Shown: piece after piece, positions 39,236 through 47,071 of the stretch
Layout of the letters: the number at the start of each line of letters is the position of its first letter
Position numbering within the stretch: position 1 is the first letter of the stretch
Origin: CALZKI01 sp045124055
GTDB taxonomy: Bacteria; Bacillota; Clostridia; Lachnospirales; Lachnospiraceae
Length of the DNA stretch: 64,000 nt
NCBI GenBank assembly: GCA_045124055.1
Contig: JBGVKZ010000046.1
Coordinates: forward strand, 1-64,000
Direction of reading: 5' to 3'
Translations under genes and position numbers: made by a program
The notes under the pieces: model-generated
The model's input: only the letters and a program-made list of their open reading frames with translations
What the model was told of the DNA's origin: nothing
The model's database searches: none

Positions 39236-39961
39236 TTATACCTTCTGAAATACAAATATATACTCATGCGCAAGAAGCAAGAAATAATTATCCCGATTTT
39301 CCCAATATTCAGTTGACTTACAGTTATGTTGCTCCTTAATAATGATTTCTTTTGATGCAAAACCCGCTTTCAAAAAGCATTCCATTACTTTAAATCCTAA
39401 CGGAATAACTTTTCCGTACTTTCGCATGTCTCCCATCATAATCGCACACATTTTTCCTTTTTTTAGGACTCTATATGCCTCTGACGCAGCTTTTTCCATT
39501 TCCATCAAGAAGTCATCTACGGACAATAGAGAAATATCGTTTTCTATCTCTTTACTGTATCTGATGATATTTGCATATGGTGGATGAGTACAGATAAAGT
39601 CAATACGACCATCTTTGATAAAAGACAGATCTGTTGCGCTTCCGCTTCTAATATGTACCTTTGAAGTTGTATCACATTGGAATTGTAAATTTGTTTCAGA
39701 TATTGAAACTGACTGCTGATTGATATCTACACCAATCGCATTTCGATTTAGTAGTTTTGCCTCAACTAATGTTGTGCCGCTACCCATGAATTGATCTAAG
39801 ATCCAGTCTCCTGGTTTTGAATAACGAAGTATCAGATTCCTTGGTACATATGGCGACCAATTACCTCTGTACTTCCCTGAGTGAGTTGCCCAACTGCCTC
39901 TGTCCGGAAACGACCAAACTGTAGTTGGTTCCAACTCAAAATTATTTGGTTGTAATCTTAT
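39236..39961 (-). CDS. Additional small DNA methyltransferase, apparent AUA start
   Basis: 241 residues if started at ATA (39959-39961), seven bases after GGAGG. No ATG, GTG or TTG with a ribosome site is available; upstream codons run back into the end of the preceding gene in another frame, and the next Met is in the catalytic core. Started here, the N-terminus RLQPNNFELEPTTVWSFPDR has the length expected of this group. Motif I DQFMGSGTT (56-64) precedes motif IV THPPY (125-129), so an N4-cytosine or N6-adenine enzyme with I-then-IV order. No matching endonuclease is beside it. It may protect a further site or assist the DpnII set. Confidence 0.78.
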   Translation of the reverse strand: MRLQPNNFELEPTTVWSFPDRGSWATHSGKYRGNWSPYVPRNLILRYSKPGDWILDQFMGSGTTLVEAKLLNRNAIGVDINQQSVSISETNLQFQCDTTSKVHIRSGSATDLSFIKDGRIDFICTHPPYANIIRYSKEIENDISLLSVDDFLMEMEKAASEAYRVLKKGKMCAIMMGDMRKYGKVIPLGFKVMECFLKAGFASKEIIIKEQHNCKSTEYWENRDNYFLLLAHEYIFVFQKV

Positions 39962-39998
39962 AAAAATCCCTCCTTTCTCGGAAAGAGTATTATGTACT

Positions 39999-40643
39999 CT
40001 ATTCCTCCACTTCTTCACACAATTCTGGCTGAGCAAAATTTCTTATACTAGCATAGCCTGTTTTATTAAAAATAATATCAAACTTCTGTACATATTTTCT
40101 TCCAGAGGCATCTGTATAATTAATTGGCAAATATGTAATAAAGTCAACCAATTCCACATCACATCCTAATGTCCACATTGTTTTAAACGTTTCCCCAACC
40201 ATTGCTATTGGGTCCTGTATTGCATCACACCTACTTAATACTTTCTCGCCCTGTATAGTATTAGCTGCGCATTTCAATACAGGAACAATATCATAAGCCG
40301 CCCCTCTTCCTTTGTTTATAAAATACATATCTATTCTTGTTACTCTATCATCTGATTCCTCTGATATTTTTGCTTCTTTAAAAACAAGATATGGTTGTTC
40401 TTGTATTCTCTCTATCTCTTCCGCACGCTTTAACTGTATTTCGAACTGTTCTTTCTGAGCCAATAATCCCTCTTCATATTGTTGTTTATTTCTAACTGCT
40501 TCCAGTTCAGACATTTGATGATCTTTCTTCGCAATTCTTCTTGTCTGCACTACGGCAATAATACTTACAATTATTGTCACGAGCGTCATTAACGAATTTA
40601 TTAATGTATCATAAGTATTTATTGCGTCTAAAAACTCCTTCAT
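39999..40643 (-). CDS. Membrane-anchored coiled-coil protein
   Basis: 214 residues: an N-terminal membrane helix (LINSLMTLVTIIVSIIAVVQ), a charged coiled coil (about 35-85, HQMSELEAVRNKQQYEEGLL), and a C-terminal beta-rich domain (RVTRIDMYFINKGRGAAYDI, FITYLPINYTDASGRKYVQK). The layout resembles small membrane proteins seen in phage-defence loci, but I recognise no family. It is the first gene of the methyltransferase-dpn-RloC run, 38 bases before the methyltransferase, with a ribosome site GGAGCAGAAG before the ATG. Confidence 0.7.
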   Translation of the reverse strand: MKEFLDAINTYDTLINSLMTLVTIIVSIIAVVQTRRIAKKDHQMSELEAVRNKQQYEEGLLAQKEQFEIQLKRAEEIERIQEQPYLVFKEAKISEESDDRVTRIDMYFINKGRGAAYDIVPVLKCAANTIQGEKVLSRCDAIQDPIAMVGETFKTMWTLGCDVELVDFITYLPINYTDASGRKYVQKFDIIFNKTGYASIRNFAQPELCEEVEE

Positions 40644-41057
40644 AATCTTCTGCTCCTTTTTCTCTTAAGTTTAAACGAACCTATTTATATAGTAAAACAT
40701 CATTCTATTTTTTTAAATTAATTTTCTATAAACTTTCTATAAAAAGATACAATTACTCATATCTGTTGACAGCATGAACCCGCATCCGTGCTTCCAAGGC
40801 ATTAAGCCAAGCACAAATACTTTCAATCCATCCCATCAATCCTTGTGCCTTGTAGCCAACCAGCCTAGCACAGATGCCCCTTCTGTCAACATATTAAATC
40901 CCACATTTACACCTGTAACTGCAAAATACGAAACACATATTGCGTCATCCAATAATAAAGCGGTTGAACCCTATATATGTTCAACCGCTTTATATTCTAT
41001 ACCCGACAAAGAGATACCCTTTAAAACATTTTCATATCTTTAATGCCAAACGCAATA
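40644..41057. other. Non-coding stretch left of the acidic small protein
   Basis: 414 bases. It holds a TTTACT-type promoter region for the membrane-coiled-coil gene near 40690, a GC-richer segment (40760-40957) with the look of a decayed or conserved non-coding sequence, and a strong hairpin at 40957-40991. A plus-strand frame (40774-41043) is judged not real. Confidence 0.6.
40957..40991 (-). terminator. Terminator after the acidic small protein gene
   Basis: A perfect 13-bp stem AAAGCGGTTGAAC/GTTCAACCGCTTT with a nine-base loop; T-rich on both strands, so it may act in both directions. It lies about 70 bases after the stop at 41058. Confidence 0.75.
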
Positions 41058-41228
41058 CTACTCATCACTATCAGTATCAAACTCCATTATATGTAATTCT
41101 CCCGAATCTAAATCCATTGCCATACCTCCACCCATATCTTGCATGAGATTTCCTTCTGTATCCATCATCATTCCTCCTCCCATATCAAAACAATAATCTC
41201 CATCAGAATAATCGAATCTCATTTTCAT
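41058..41228 (-). CDS. 56-residue Met/Gly-rich acidic protein
   Basis: ATG at 41228 after GGAGGAATAACA. The sequence has two DMGGG blocks separated by 16 residues (FDMGGGMMMDTEG and QDMGGGMAMDLDSG), nine to ten methionines, one cysteine and a net charge near -13. No membrane segment. It follows the HNH-like gene by 13 bases. I do not recognise it; methionine-rich acidic repeats suggest metal binding or protein mimicry, which is inference only. Confidence 0.65.
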   Translation of the reverse strand: MKMRFDYSDGDYCFDMGGGMMMDTEGNLMQDMGGGMAMDLDSGELHIMEFDTDSDE

Positions 41229-41241
41229 TGTTATTCCTCCA

Positions 41242-41577
41242 TTAATTCAAACTAAAAATATCATAACCAGCATCAGTTCTTTGCACTTGATACAGCGTAT
41301 CATCAATCCAAAATGTAATCTTATCAGCCGCCGCATCATTAGTTGCAATATTCGTACAGCAAAGATTCTCTATTACACTTCTTCCTCCGCATGCCTTTGG
41401 TAATATATGATGCAAGTTCCAACCACAGTAAATTTTCTCATGATTCTCATACACATAATAGTCTTTATTTCCATAACCATCTTTGCACATGAGGTATCCG
41501 TGAAAATCTTCAGCAAATCTTTCCTCTCCAAAACACATTTCCCAAAGCTTTAGTGCATTTGTTTTATTAATCTTCAT
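41242..41577 (-). CDS. HNH-like protein
   Basis: 111 residues. YCGWNLHHILPKACGGRSVI, ENLCCTNIATNDAAADK fits the H-H...G-G...N...N-x-x-T-N pattern of HNH nucleases (W-n-l-H-H-i-x-p-k-x-x-G-G-x-x...N-L-x-x...N), and the C-terminal ITFWIDDTLYQVQR is a beta hairpin. A strong TTAGGAGGTG site lies before the ATG. Its leader has an attenuator-like structure (41595-41650). It may be a small nuclease of the island, but whether it cuts DNA is unproven. Confidence 0.72.
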   Translation of the reverse strand: MKINKTNALKLWEMCFGEERFAEDFHGYLMCKDGYGNKDYYVYENHEKIYCGWNLHHILPKACGGRSVIENLCCTNIATNDAAADKITFWIDDTLYQVQRTDAGYDIFSLN

Positions 41578-41594
41578 TTATTTCACCTCCTAAC

Positions 41595-41650
41595 CTGACC
41601 AAAATAAAAAAAACTATACACTATACGTGTATAGACATAAAGGTCAGATT
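41595..41650 (-). promoter_or_regulatory. Attenuator-like leader of the HNH-like gene
   Basis: On the minus strand AATCTGACC (about 41642-41650) can pair with GGTCAGGTT (41592-41600), enclosing the terminator-like stem CTATACAC/GTGTATAG (41614-41634) with T8 after it. The GGTCAGGTT arm abuts the ribosome site TTAGGAGG of the HNH-like gene. The arms use the same GGTCAG unit as the array at 33988-34137. Confidence 0.6.
41604..41634 (-). terminator. Terminator-like hairpin in the leader before the HNH-like gene
   Basis: Eight-bp stem CTATACAC/GTGTATAG with a five-base loop, then T8 on the minus strand. It lies upstream of the HNH-like start, so read-through past it is needed for expression. Confidence 0.7.
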
Positions 41651-42005
41651 ACAGTCTTTACACGCATAGTTACAAAAGCAATTCTTTTAAAATTGCTTTA
41701 ATAAAATATGGTGTAAAGCTGTGAAACAATAATTTACGCACCTGTGGCTTCTCATTACTTTCTCAAAGAATCAACTAGAATGTCTGTCCCTTGATAGTTC
41801 CCGAGGTTTACAAAACACTATAATACCACATCTTTTAACCCAATAGCATAAAAGACTTTTCTAACACCTGCTCTCTAGTAAATACACTTGCTAAAAACTT
41901 CATAATATGTACCACTGGAGATAATGATATTATTTACATTCTTATTCTACTACTACATCACATAAAACACAATCAAATAATCTATTGAAGCGAATCCACA
42001 AACGC

Positions 42006-42042
42006 AAAAAGACCACTCCCAAGCCTACACATGAAAGTGGTC
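42006..42042 (-). terminator. Terminator downstream of lysS, supplied by the island
   Basis: Stem GACCACT/AGTGGTC with an 18-base loop, then TTTTTGCG on the minus strand. It lies about 155 bases after the lysS stop, inside the island, so the island appears to provide the operon's end. Confidence 0.55.
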
Positions 42043-42136
42043 CATACACACTGGTTAAAACTCTTTAATTTTCAATTATTTCGCATTGTGTCCTTTTACA
42101 AATCCTTACATTATGCTCCATACTTTCTGCAAACTT

Positions 42137-42155
42137 TGCATAATATTTGCATAAT
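42137..42155. repeat. Paired TGCATAAT repeats, right end
   Basis: TGCATAAT at 42137-42144 and 42148-42155, 11 bases apart, matching the pair at the left end; candidate integrase or excisionase arm sites. Confidence 0.6.
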
Positions 42156-42196
42156 CCAAAGACCGAAAACTCTGCAAAGTCCGATAAATGCTGAAC

Positions 42197-42224
42197 TTAT
42201 TTATCCAAACTCTTCATTGTTGGG
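42197..42224. repeat. Right attachment site (3' end of lysS)
   Basis: The 3' end of lysS, TTATTTATCCAAACT on the plus strand, repeated at 32123-32150. It marks the right boundary of the island. Confidence 0.88.
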
Positions 42225-43714
42225 AACAACAATACATCTCTGATTGCCTGAGAGTCTGTAAGTAACATACAAAGTCTATCGATACCATAACCAATACCGC
42301 CTGTTGGTGGCATACCAAGTTCTAAGGCATACATAAAGTCTTCATCTGTTGTATTTGCTTCTTCATCACCAAGAGCAAGTAAAGCTTCCTGTGCTTTAAA
42401 ACGTTCTCTCTGGTCGATTGGGTCATTAAGCTCTGAATATGCATTACACATTTCCCAACCATTCATAAATAATTCAAATCGTTCTACATAGTTAGGGTCA
42501 TTAGGTTTCTTCTTTGTAAGCGGAGAAATTTCGATTGGGTGGTCCATAACGAATGTAGGCTGAATCAAATGTTCTTCTACAAATTCCTCAAAGAAAAGGT
42601 TCAAAATGTCACCTTTTGTATGGTGTTCTTCAAATTCCACATGCTTTTCTTTCGCAATCGCTTTTGCTTCTTCTGTGGATTGAATTTCGTTAAAGTCCAC
42701 ACCGGCATATTTCTTAACCGCGTCTACCATTGTAATTCTTTCAAATGGCTTGCCCCAGTCCATTTCAATACCATTGTAAACAATCGTTGTCGTTCCAAGA
42801 ACTTCTTTTGCTACATAACGGAACATATTTTCTGTTAAATCCATCATTCCATTGTAGTCTGTGTAAGCCTGGTATAATTCCATTAACGTAAATTCCGGGT
42901 TGTGTCTTGTGTCAAGACCTTCGTTACGGAAAACTCGTCCAATTTCATATACTCTTTCCAAACCGCCCACAATCAATCTCTTTAAGTATAATTCCAAAGA
43001 GATACGAAGTTTAAAGTCTTCATCAAGGGCATTAAAATGTGTTTCAAATGGTCTTGCGGCAGCACCGCCTGCGTTTGCAACAAGCATTGGTGTTTCCACT
43101 TCCATAAAACCTTCGCCTGCAAGATACTGACGAATGGTTGCAATAATTTTGGAACGTTTTATAAAAGTATCTTTTACATCAGCGTTCATAATTAAGTCTG
43201 TATATCTCTGGCGATAACGAATATCTGTATTTGTTAAACCATGGAATTTTTCTGGTAAAATCTGCAAACTCTTAGAAAGCAAAGTAATTTCACTTGCATG
43301 AATAGAAATTTCGCCCATCTGAGTACGGAAAACTTCACCTTTGATACCAACAATATCACCAATATCATACTTCTTAAAATCTGCGTATGGTTCTTCTCCA
43401 ACGCTATCTCTGGCAACATATGACTGAATGTTGCCTTTTAAATCCTGAATATTACAGAAAGAAGCTTTACCCATTACACGTTTACTCATAATACGCCCTG
43501 CAACAGTTACGCTTTTTCCTTCCATTTCTTCAAAATTGTCTTTAATATCCATACTATGATGTGTTACATCATATTTTGTAATCTGAAAAGGGTCTTTGCC
43601 AGCTTCCTGAAGAGCTGCTAATTTTTCTCGTCTAACCTTTAATAACTGGTTAATATCCTGTTCTTTTTGACCATTTCCCTTTTGATTCTGATTCTGGTTC
43701 TGTGCTTCTGACAC
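42197..43714 (-). CDS. lysS: Lysyl-tRNA synthetase (class II)
   Basis: 505 residues. Charges tRNA-Lys. An N-terminal Gln/Asn-rich leader (SEAQNQNQNQKGNGQKEQD) precedes the anticodon-binding OB fold (about 55-175) and the class II core with motif 2 YEIGRVFRNEGLDTRHNPEF and motif 3 GMPPTGGIGYGIDRL. The start is GTG at 43714 (GGGAG eight bases upstream); the GTG at 43723 lacks proper spacing. The last codons form the right attachment site of the island: the reading frame is intact because the junction preserves the amino acids. It follows greA by about 15 bases. Confidence 0.97.
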   Translation of the reverse strand: MSEAQNQNQNQKGNGQKEQDINQLLKVRREKLAALQEAGKDPFQITKYDVTHHSMDIKDNFEEMEGKSVTVAGRIMSKRVMGKASFCNIQDLKGNIQSYVARDSVGEEPYADFKKYDIGDIVGIKGEVFRTQMGEISIHASEITLLSKSLQILPEKFHGLTNTDIRYRQRYTDLIMNADVKDTFIKRSKIIATIRQYLAGEGFMEVETPMLVANAGGAAARPFETHFNALDEDFKLRISLELYLKRLIVGGLERVYEIGRVFRNEGLDTRHNPEFTLMELYQAYTDYNGMMDLTENMFRYVAKEVLGTTTIVYNGIEMDWGKPFERITMVDAVKKYAGVDFNEIQSTEEAKAIAKEKHVEFEEHHTKGDILNLFFEEFVEEHLIQPTFVMDHPIEISPLTKKKPNDPNYVERFELFMNGWEMCNAYSELNDPIDQRERFKAQEALLALGDEEANTTDEDFMYALELGMPPTGGIGYGIDRLCMLLTDSQAIRDVLLFPTMKSLDK

Positions 43715-43728
43715 GTTCTTCACTCCCT

Positions 43729-44211
43729 TTAGTTTGATCTTTCGATTCCAAGTACTTTATATTTTAAAATACCAACCTGTGTTTCTACATCGACAATATC
43801 ACCTTTTTTCTTGCCGATTAAAGCTTTACCAACAGGTGATTCGTTGGAAATTTTACCTTTTAAGCTATTTGCTTCGGTTGAACCAACGATTTTATATTCT
43901 AATTCTTCATTAAATTCCATATCGAGAATTTTTACTTTACAACCAATGCTGATTTTATCAAGGTCAACTTCATCTTCAACAACAACTTCCGCATTTTTTA
44001 AGATTTTTTCCAATTCTTCGATTCTTGCTTCGATGTCACGCTGTTCATCTTTTGCTGCATCATATTCTGCGTTTTCTGATAAGTCACCCTGTTCTCTAGC
44101 TTCTTTGATTTTCTGTGCTACTTCTTTTCTTTTTACAACTTTTAACTCATGCAATTCATCTTCATATTTTCTAAGACCTTCATAAGTTAAAATATTTTTC
44201 TTTGCTTCCAT
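43729..44211 (-). CDS. greA: Transcription elongation factor GreA
   Basis: 160 residues. Rescues backtracked RNA polymerase by stimulating transcript cleavage. The N-terminal coiled coil carries ARE/KIKEAREQGDLSENAEYDAA with the two acidic tip residues, and the C-terminal FKBP-like domain contains ISNESPVGKALIGKKKGDIV. It is the normal size and precedes lysS as in many Firmicutes. Confidence 0.97.
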   Translation of the reverse strand: MEAKKNILTYEGLRKYEDELHELKVVKRKEVAQKIKEAREQGDLSENAEYDAAKDEQRDIEARIEELEKILKNAEVVVEDEVDLDKISIGCKVKILDMEFNEELEYKIVGSTEANSLKGKISNESPVGKALIGKKKGDIVDVETQVGILKYKVLGIERSN

Positions 44212-44244
44212 GGTTTTATTATCCTCCTAATGCGAAAAACTCGC

Positions 44245-44919
44245 CTATTTAGTCAACGTATTATACCTATTTTTTTTAAAAGTGTCAAGAAAAAGCCTGT
44301 TTTCGTTCCGAAAAGAATAATAGGCAATTTCCTTTTTCAATCTTTTATCCCAAAACCCACGCCCCATATCCAAATCAAGAAGGGCAGTACGTCCTTTTGT
44401 CACCAATTCCTTCGTAAAATCGCAGGAAGATTTTTGTAAATTTTCATAGGTAAAAACCTGTAAAACAATACCTTCCTTTAAAAAGAGCTCTCTGGCAAGA
44501 TTTTCATACTCATCTATATCCTTTTTGTAGCACACAACTCCAAGCATTGCCACTTTGTCCGTCTTTTGCGTAAGAAATCTAAGTGCCACGCCAGATATAT
44601 TGTCTGCAAAAATCAAGGTATGGTAAAAAGGAATCTTATTTAGCCATTCCGAAATCAAAGAATCCGGCAAGTCCATTCTTTCCATTTTAAGATAATCGCA
44701 CAATTCATCTTCTAACCACAGATAATCTGCTTTCCCTAATTCATAGATTTCCCGTATCCATTTTTGGATTCGTTCCTTTTTGATACCAAAATCTTTCCCC
44801 AAAATTCTTTTCTGACACGGAAGTGCTACTACCAGTTTGTTTTCTGCATTGGTTTCGTGTATAAAAGGCTTTTTCAATTTATCATCTCTGTAACAAAAAA
44901 GTATTTTTTCATATTCCAT
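44245..44919 (-). CDS. Conserved hypothetical protein of the dus-greA operon
   Basis: 224 residues from the ATG at 44919; a TTG at 44940 with AGGA about ten bases upstream is an alternative start. Soluble, with basic and acidic patches, and a Phe/Tyr-rich N-terminus (EYEKILFCYRDDKLKK). The C-terminal segment FTKELVTKGRTALLDLDMGRGFWDK is Gly/Asp-rich. I do not recognise the family. It sits between dusB (33 bases upstream) and greA (34 bases downstream), so it is transcribed with translation genes. Confidence 0.72.
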   Translation of the reverse strand: MEYEKILFCYRDDKLKKPFIHETNAENKLVVALPCQKRILGKDFGIKKERIQKWIREIYELGKADYLWLEDELCDYLKMERMDLPDSLISEWLNKIPFYHTLIFADNISGVALRFLTQKTDKVAMLGVVCYKKDIDEYENLARELFLKEGIVLQVFTYENLQKSSCDFTKELVTKGRTALLDLDMGRGFWDKRLKKEIAYYSFRNENRLFLDTFKKNRYNTLTK

Positions 44920-44952
44920 ATTGTAGAATATGTTAGGCAAAAAAAATTATTC

Positions 44953-45918
44953 CTAGCTAAATAATCGTTCTACACAATGGTATAGTTGTGGGAAGGTTTC
45001 AATGCTGTTAATTTCATTACGAAACTGTGCCGAGTGGGGCATACCCTTTGTATACCAGGAAATATGTTTTCGCATTTCGCGAATACCGGTATACTCTCCT
45101 TTGCACTCTAATTGCATTTTGGCGTGTCTTAAAATCACTTCTCGCATTTCCTCCATAGTTGGTCTATCCGGAATCGTCCCGTTTTCCAAATAGGAGGCGA
45201 TTTCTCGAAAAATCCATGGATTTCCCTGTACGGCTCTGCCTATCATCAGTCCATCACAGCCGGTTTCTTCTAGCATCCTTTGGGCACTTACGCCACCATC
45301 GATATCTCCATTTCCAATTACCGGAATAGAAACAGCCTGTTTTACCTTGGCAATTATATCCCAATCTGCTTTACCGGAATAATATTGTTCTCGCGTTCTT
45401 CCGTGAACCGCAATAGCCGAAGCACCACTTGCTTCTGCGATTTTGGCAATTTCCACTGCATTAATATGATTGTCGTCAAAACCTTTTCGGATTTTAATAG
45501 TCACTGGCTTTTTAATAGCTTTTACCGTTTTTGTAATAATTTCTTCTATTAAACGAGGATTTTTCATAAGGGCTGAGCCTTCGTGATTGTTAACGACTTT
45601 TGGCACAGGACATCCCATATTAATATCTAGAATGGCAAACGGCTTTTCTTCAATGCGTTTTGCCATTTCGCTGATGATATCCGGGTCTGAGCCAAATAAT
45701 TGCAAGGACACCGGAAGCTCTCTCTCATCAATCGCCATCAATTCCTCTGTATTTTTATTGTTATAGTAAATTGCCTTGGCACTGACCATTTCCATACACA
45801 ATAGTCCTGCCCCCTGCTCTTTACAAATCAAACGAAATGGCAGGTCTGTTACGCCTGCCATAGGTGCTAATATCAAATTGTTAGGAAGTGTGACATTTCC
45901 TATCTGTAAGGTTTTCAT
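44953..45918 (-). CDS. dusB: tRNA-dihydrouridine synthase (DusB type)
   Basis: 321 residues. FMN enzyme that reduces uridines in the tRNA D-loop. APMAGVTDLPFRLICKEQGAG, LDINMGCPVPKVVNNHEGSA with the catalytic Cys, TIKIRKGFDD and VHGRTREQYYSGKADWD are typical, as is GNGDIDGGVSAQRMLEETGC. It follows coaX by 11 bases and is part of the argF-birA-coaX-dus-greA-lysS run. Confidence 0.95.
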   Translation of the reverse strand: MKTLQIGNVTLPNNLILAPMAGVTDLPFRLICKEQGAGLLCMEMVSAKAIYYNNKNTEELMAIDERELPVSLQLFGSDPDIISEMAKRIEEKPFAILDINMGCPVPKVVNNHEGSALMKNPRLIEEIITKTVKAIKKPVTIKIRKGFDDNHINAVEIAKIAEASGASAIAVHGRTREQYYSGKADWDIIAKVKQAVSIPVIGNGDIDGGVSAQRMLEETGCDGLMIGRAVQGNPWIFREIASYLENGTIPDRPTMEEMREVILRHAKMQLECKGEYTGIREMRKHISWYTKGMPHSAQFRNEINSIETFPQLYHCVERLFS

Positions 45919-45929
45919 ACTGATTTCCT

Positions 45930-46700
45930 TTATTTTATATTCTTATCGTAAATAATTTTCAGTCCGTCTAAGGTTAAAGAGCTATCATATACATCAATGG
46001 TATCTGTTTCATTGGCAATAATTCTTCCAAGTCCACCGGTAGCTACCACCTTTAAGTTCATATAACCTGTTTCTTCTTTGACTTTATTGATAATATATTC
46101 TGTTTGACCAATCTGACCATATACAAGTCCTGCCTGCATACTACTAATAGTCTCTGTGGCCAGAATAGACTTAGGTTTCTTAATTTCGATTTCCGGTAGT
46201 TTTGCCGTATCTTCCCAAAGTGCTTTTGCAGAAATACGGATTCCTGGAGCGGTAATACCAACAGGAAATTTACCGTCTTCCGTCACAAGATCATAGGTAG
46301 TGGCTGTGCCAAAATCTAACACCAGCACAGGTCCGCCGTATTTTTCATAGGCAGCTACTACATCGACGATTCTATCGGGTCCAATTTCCTTTGGATTATC
46401 GGAAGTTATCATAATACCTGTTTTTATACCAGGTCCTACAATCAATGGATTTTTACCGATATAGCGATTGATGGCACCGGTAAGAGCATGCATCACATTT
46501 GGCACGACGCTGGCAATAATAACACCCTCAATCTTATCTGTGGAGATATCGTTATTTTTTAACATATCGCGAATCAAAACCCCGTATTCATCACTGGTTC
46601 TTGGGATTTTGGTGGTAATGCGGAAAGTCGTAGCCAAAACGTCCTTTTCATAAACGCCACAGGTTATATTTGTATTTCCAACATCAATTACAAGTACCAT
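45930..46700 (-). CDS. coaX: Type III pantothenate kinase
   Basis: 256 residues. First step of coenzyme A synthesis, ATP plus pantothenate. MVLVIDVGNTNITCGVYEKD (phosphate-binding), TGIMITSDNPKEIGPDRIVD and VLDFGTATTYDLV with the catalytic Asp region are clear. Its ATG overlaps the stop of the DUF6145 gene by one base (TAATG). Confidence 0.95.
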   Translation of the reverse strand: MVLVIDVGNTNITCGVYEKDVLATTFRITTKIPRTSDEYGVLIRDMLKNNDISTDKIEGVIIASVVPNVMHALTGAINRYIGKNPLIVGPGIKTGIMITSDNPKEIGPDRIVDVVAAYEKYGGPVLVLDFGTATTYDLVTEDGKFPVGITAPGIRISAKALWEDTAKLPEIEIKKPKSILATETISSMQAGLVYGQIGQTEYIINKVKEETGYMNLKVVATGGLGRIIANETDTIDVYDSSLTLDGLKIIYDKNIK

Positions 46701-47071
46701 TATTCTTCCTCCAAAAGTCCATCTATATTTTCTTTCAATATAAACACTCTATAATATAATTCTAATGACTGAAATAATTCCTGTCTCTTTCTTCGGATTT
46801 CGTTTACCAGAAGTCCCGAGCTAATGTCATCATATAGAACATCTTCATCGTAGGCATCTGTTTGAAGTGTTATCTGCCCTTCTTCATCAAATGCAATGGT
46901 GAAAACGCCGCCCACTTCCTCTGTAAAAAGAACACATATAATATGCAATTCTTCCCGAATGGATTCTGGTAAAGCTTTAAATTGTTCATTAAAATAATAC
47001 TTTTTTTCATAAGCGGAAGCACCACATAAAACAACTTTTGCTTCCTCTGTGTTTTCATTATACATATCCAT
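46700..47071 (-). CDS. DUF6145-like small protein
   Basis: 123 residues, acidic, soluble. The sequence has CGASAYEKKYYFNEQFKALP and ESIREELHIICVLFTEEVGG, a pattern I associate with DUF6145, found between birA and coaX in Lachnospiraceae; the name is from memory. It overlaps the end of birA by 14 bases and ends at the coaX start. Function unknown. Confidence 0.72.
   Translation of the reverse strand: MDMYNENTEEAKVVLCGASAYEKKYYFNEQFKALPESIREELHIICVLFTEEVGGVFTIAFDEEGQITLQTDAYDEDVLYDDISSGLLVNEIRRKRQELFQSLELYYRVFILKENIDGLLEEE

Larger units (their letters stand above)
41651..42196. other. Non-coding stretch inside the right end of the island
   Basis: About 545 bases, AT-rich, no gene. It contains a terminator candidate at 42006-42042 and the paired TGCATAAT repeats at 42137-42155, then ends at the lysS stop and right attachment repeat. 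Confidence 0.6.
32123..42224. mobile_element. Integrated genomic island at the 3' end of lysS
   Basis: The last 28 bases of lysS (42197-42224) recur at 32123-32150 with three mismatches, all at third codon positions. Between the copies lie an integrase and excisionase-like gene at the left end, a DpnII restriction-modification set, a RloC-like ATPase, a further methyltransferase and several small genes. Integration into the 3' end of a gene with regeneration of its end is typical of tyrosine-integrase islands. No relaxase, coupling protein or type IV secretion gene is visible, so it is an integrative island of about 10.1 kb, not a full conjugative element. Paired TGCATAAT repeats occur just inside both ends. 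Confidence 0.85.

Noticed and set aside
40774..41043. Plus-strand frame of 89 codons in the gap left of the acidic mini-protein gene
   Set aside because: It crosses the strong 13-bp hairpin at 40957-40991, has no ribosome site before its ATG and reads Asn/Pro/Ser-rich without any family pattern.
32317..42190. Full conjugative element
   Set aside because: Looked for relaxase, coupling ATPase, VirB4-like and peptidase genes; none occurs between the repeats.
44920..44940. TTG start for the hypothetical gene between dusB and greA
   Set aside because: AGGA lies about ten bases away in the dusB stop region and the ATG at 44919 is in frame, so neither is decisive; ATG used.
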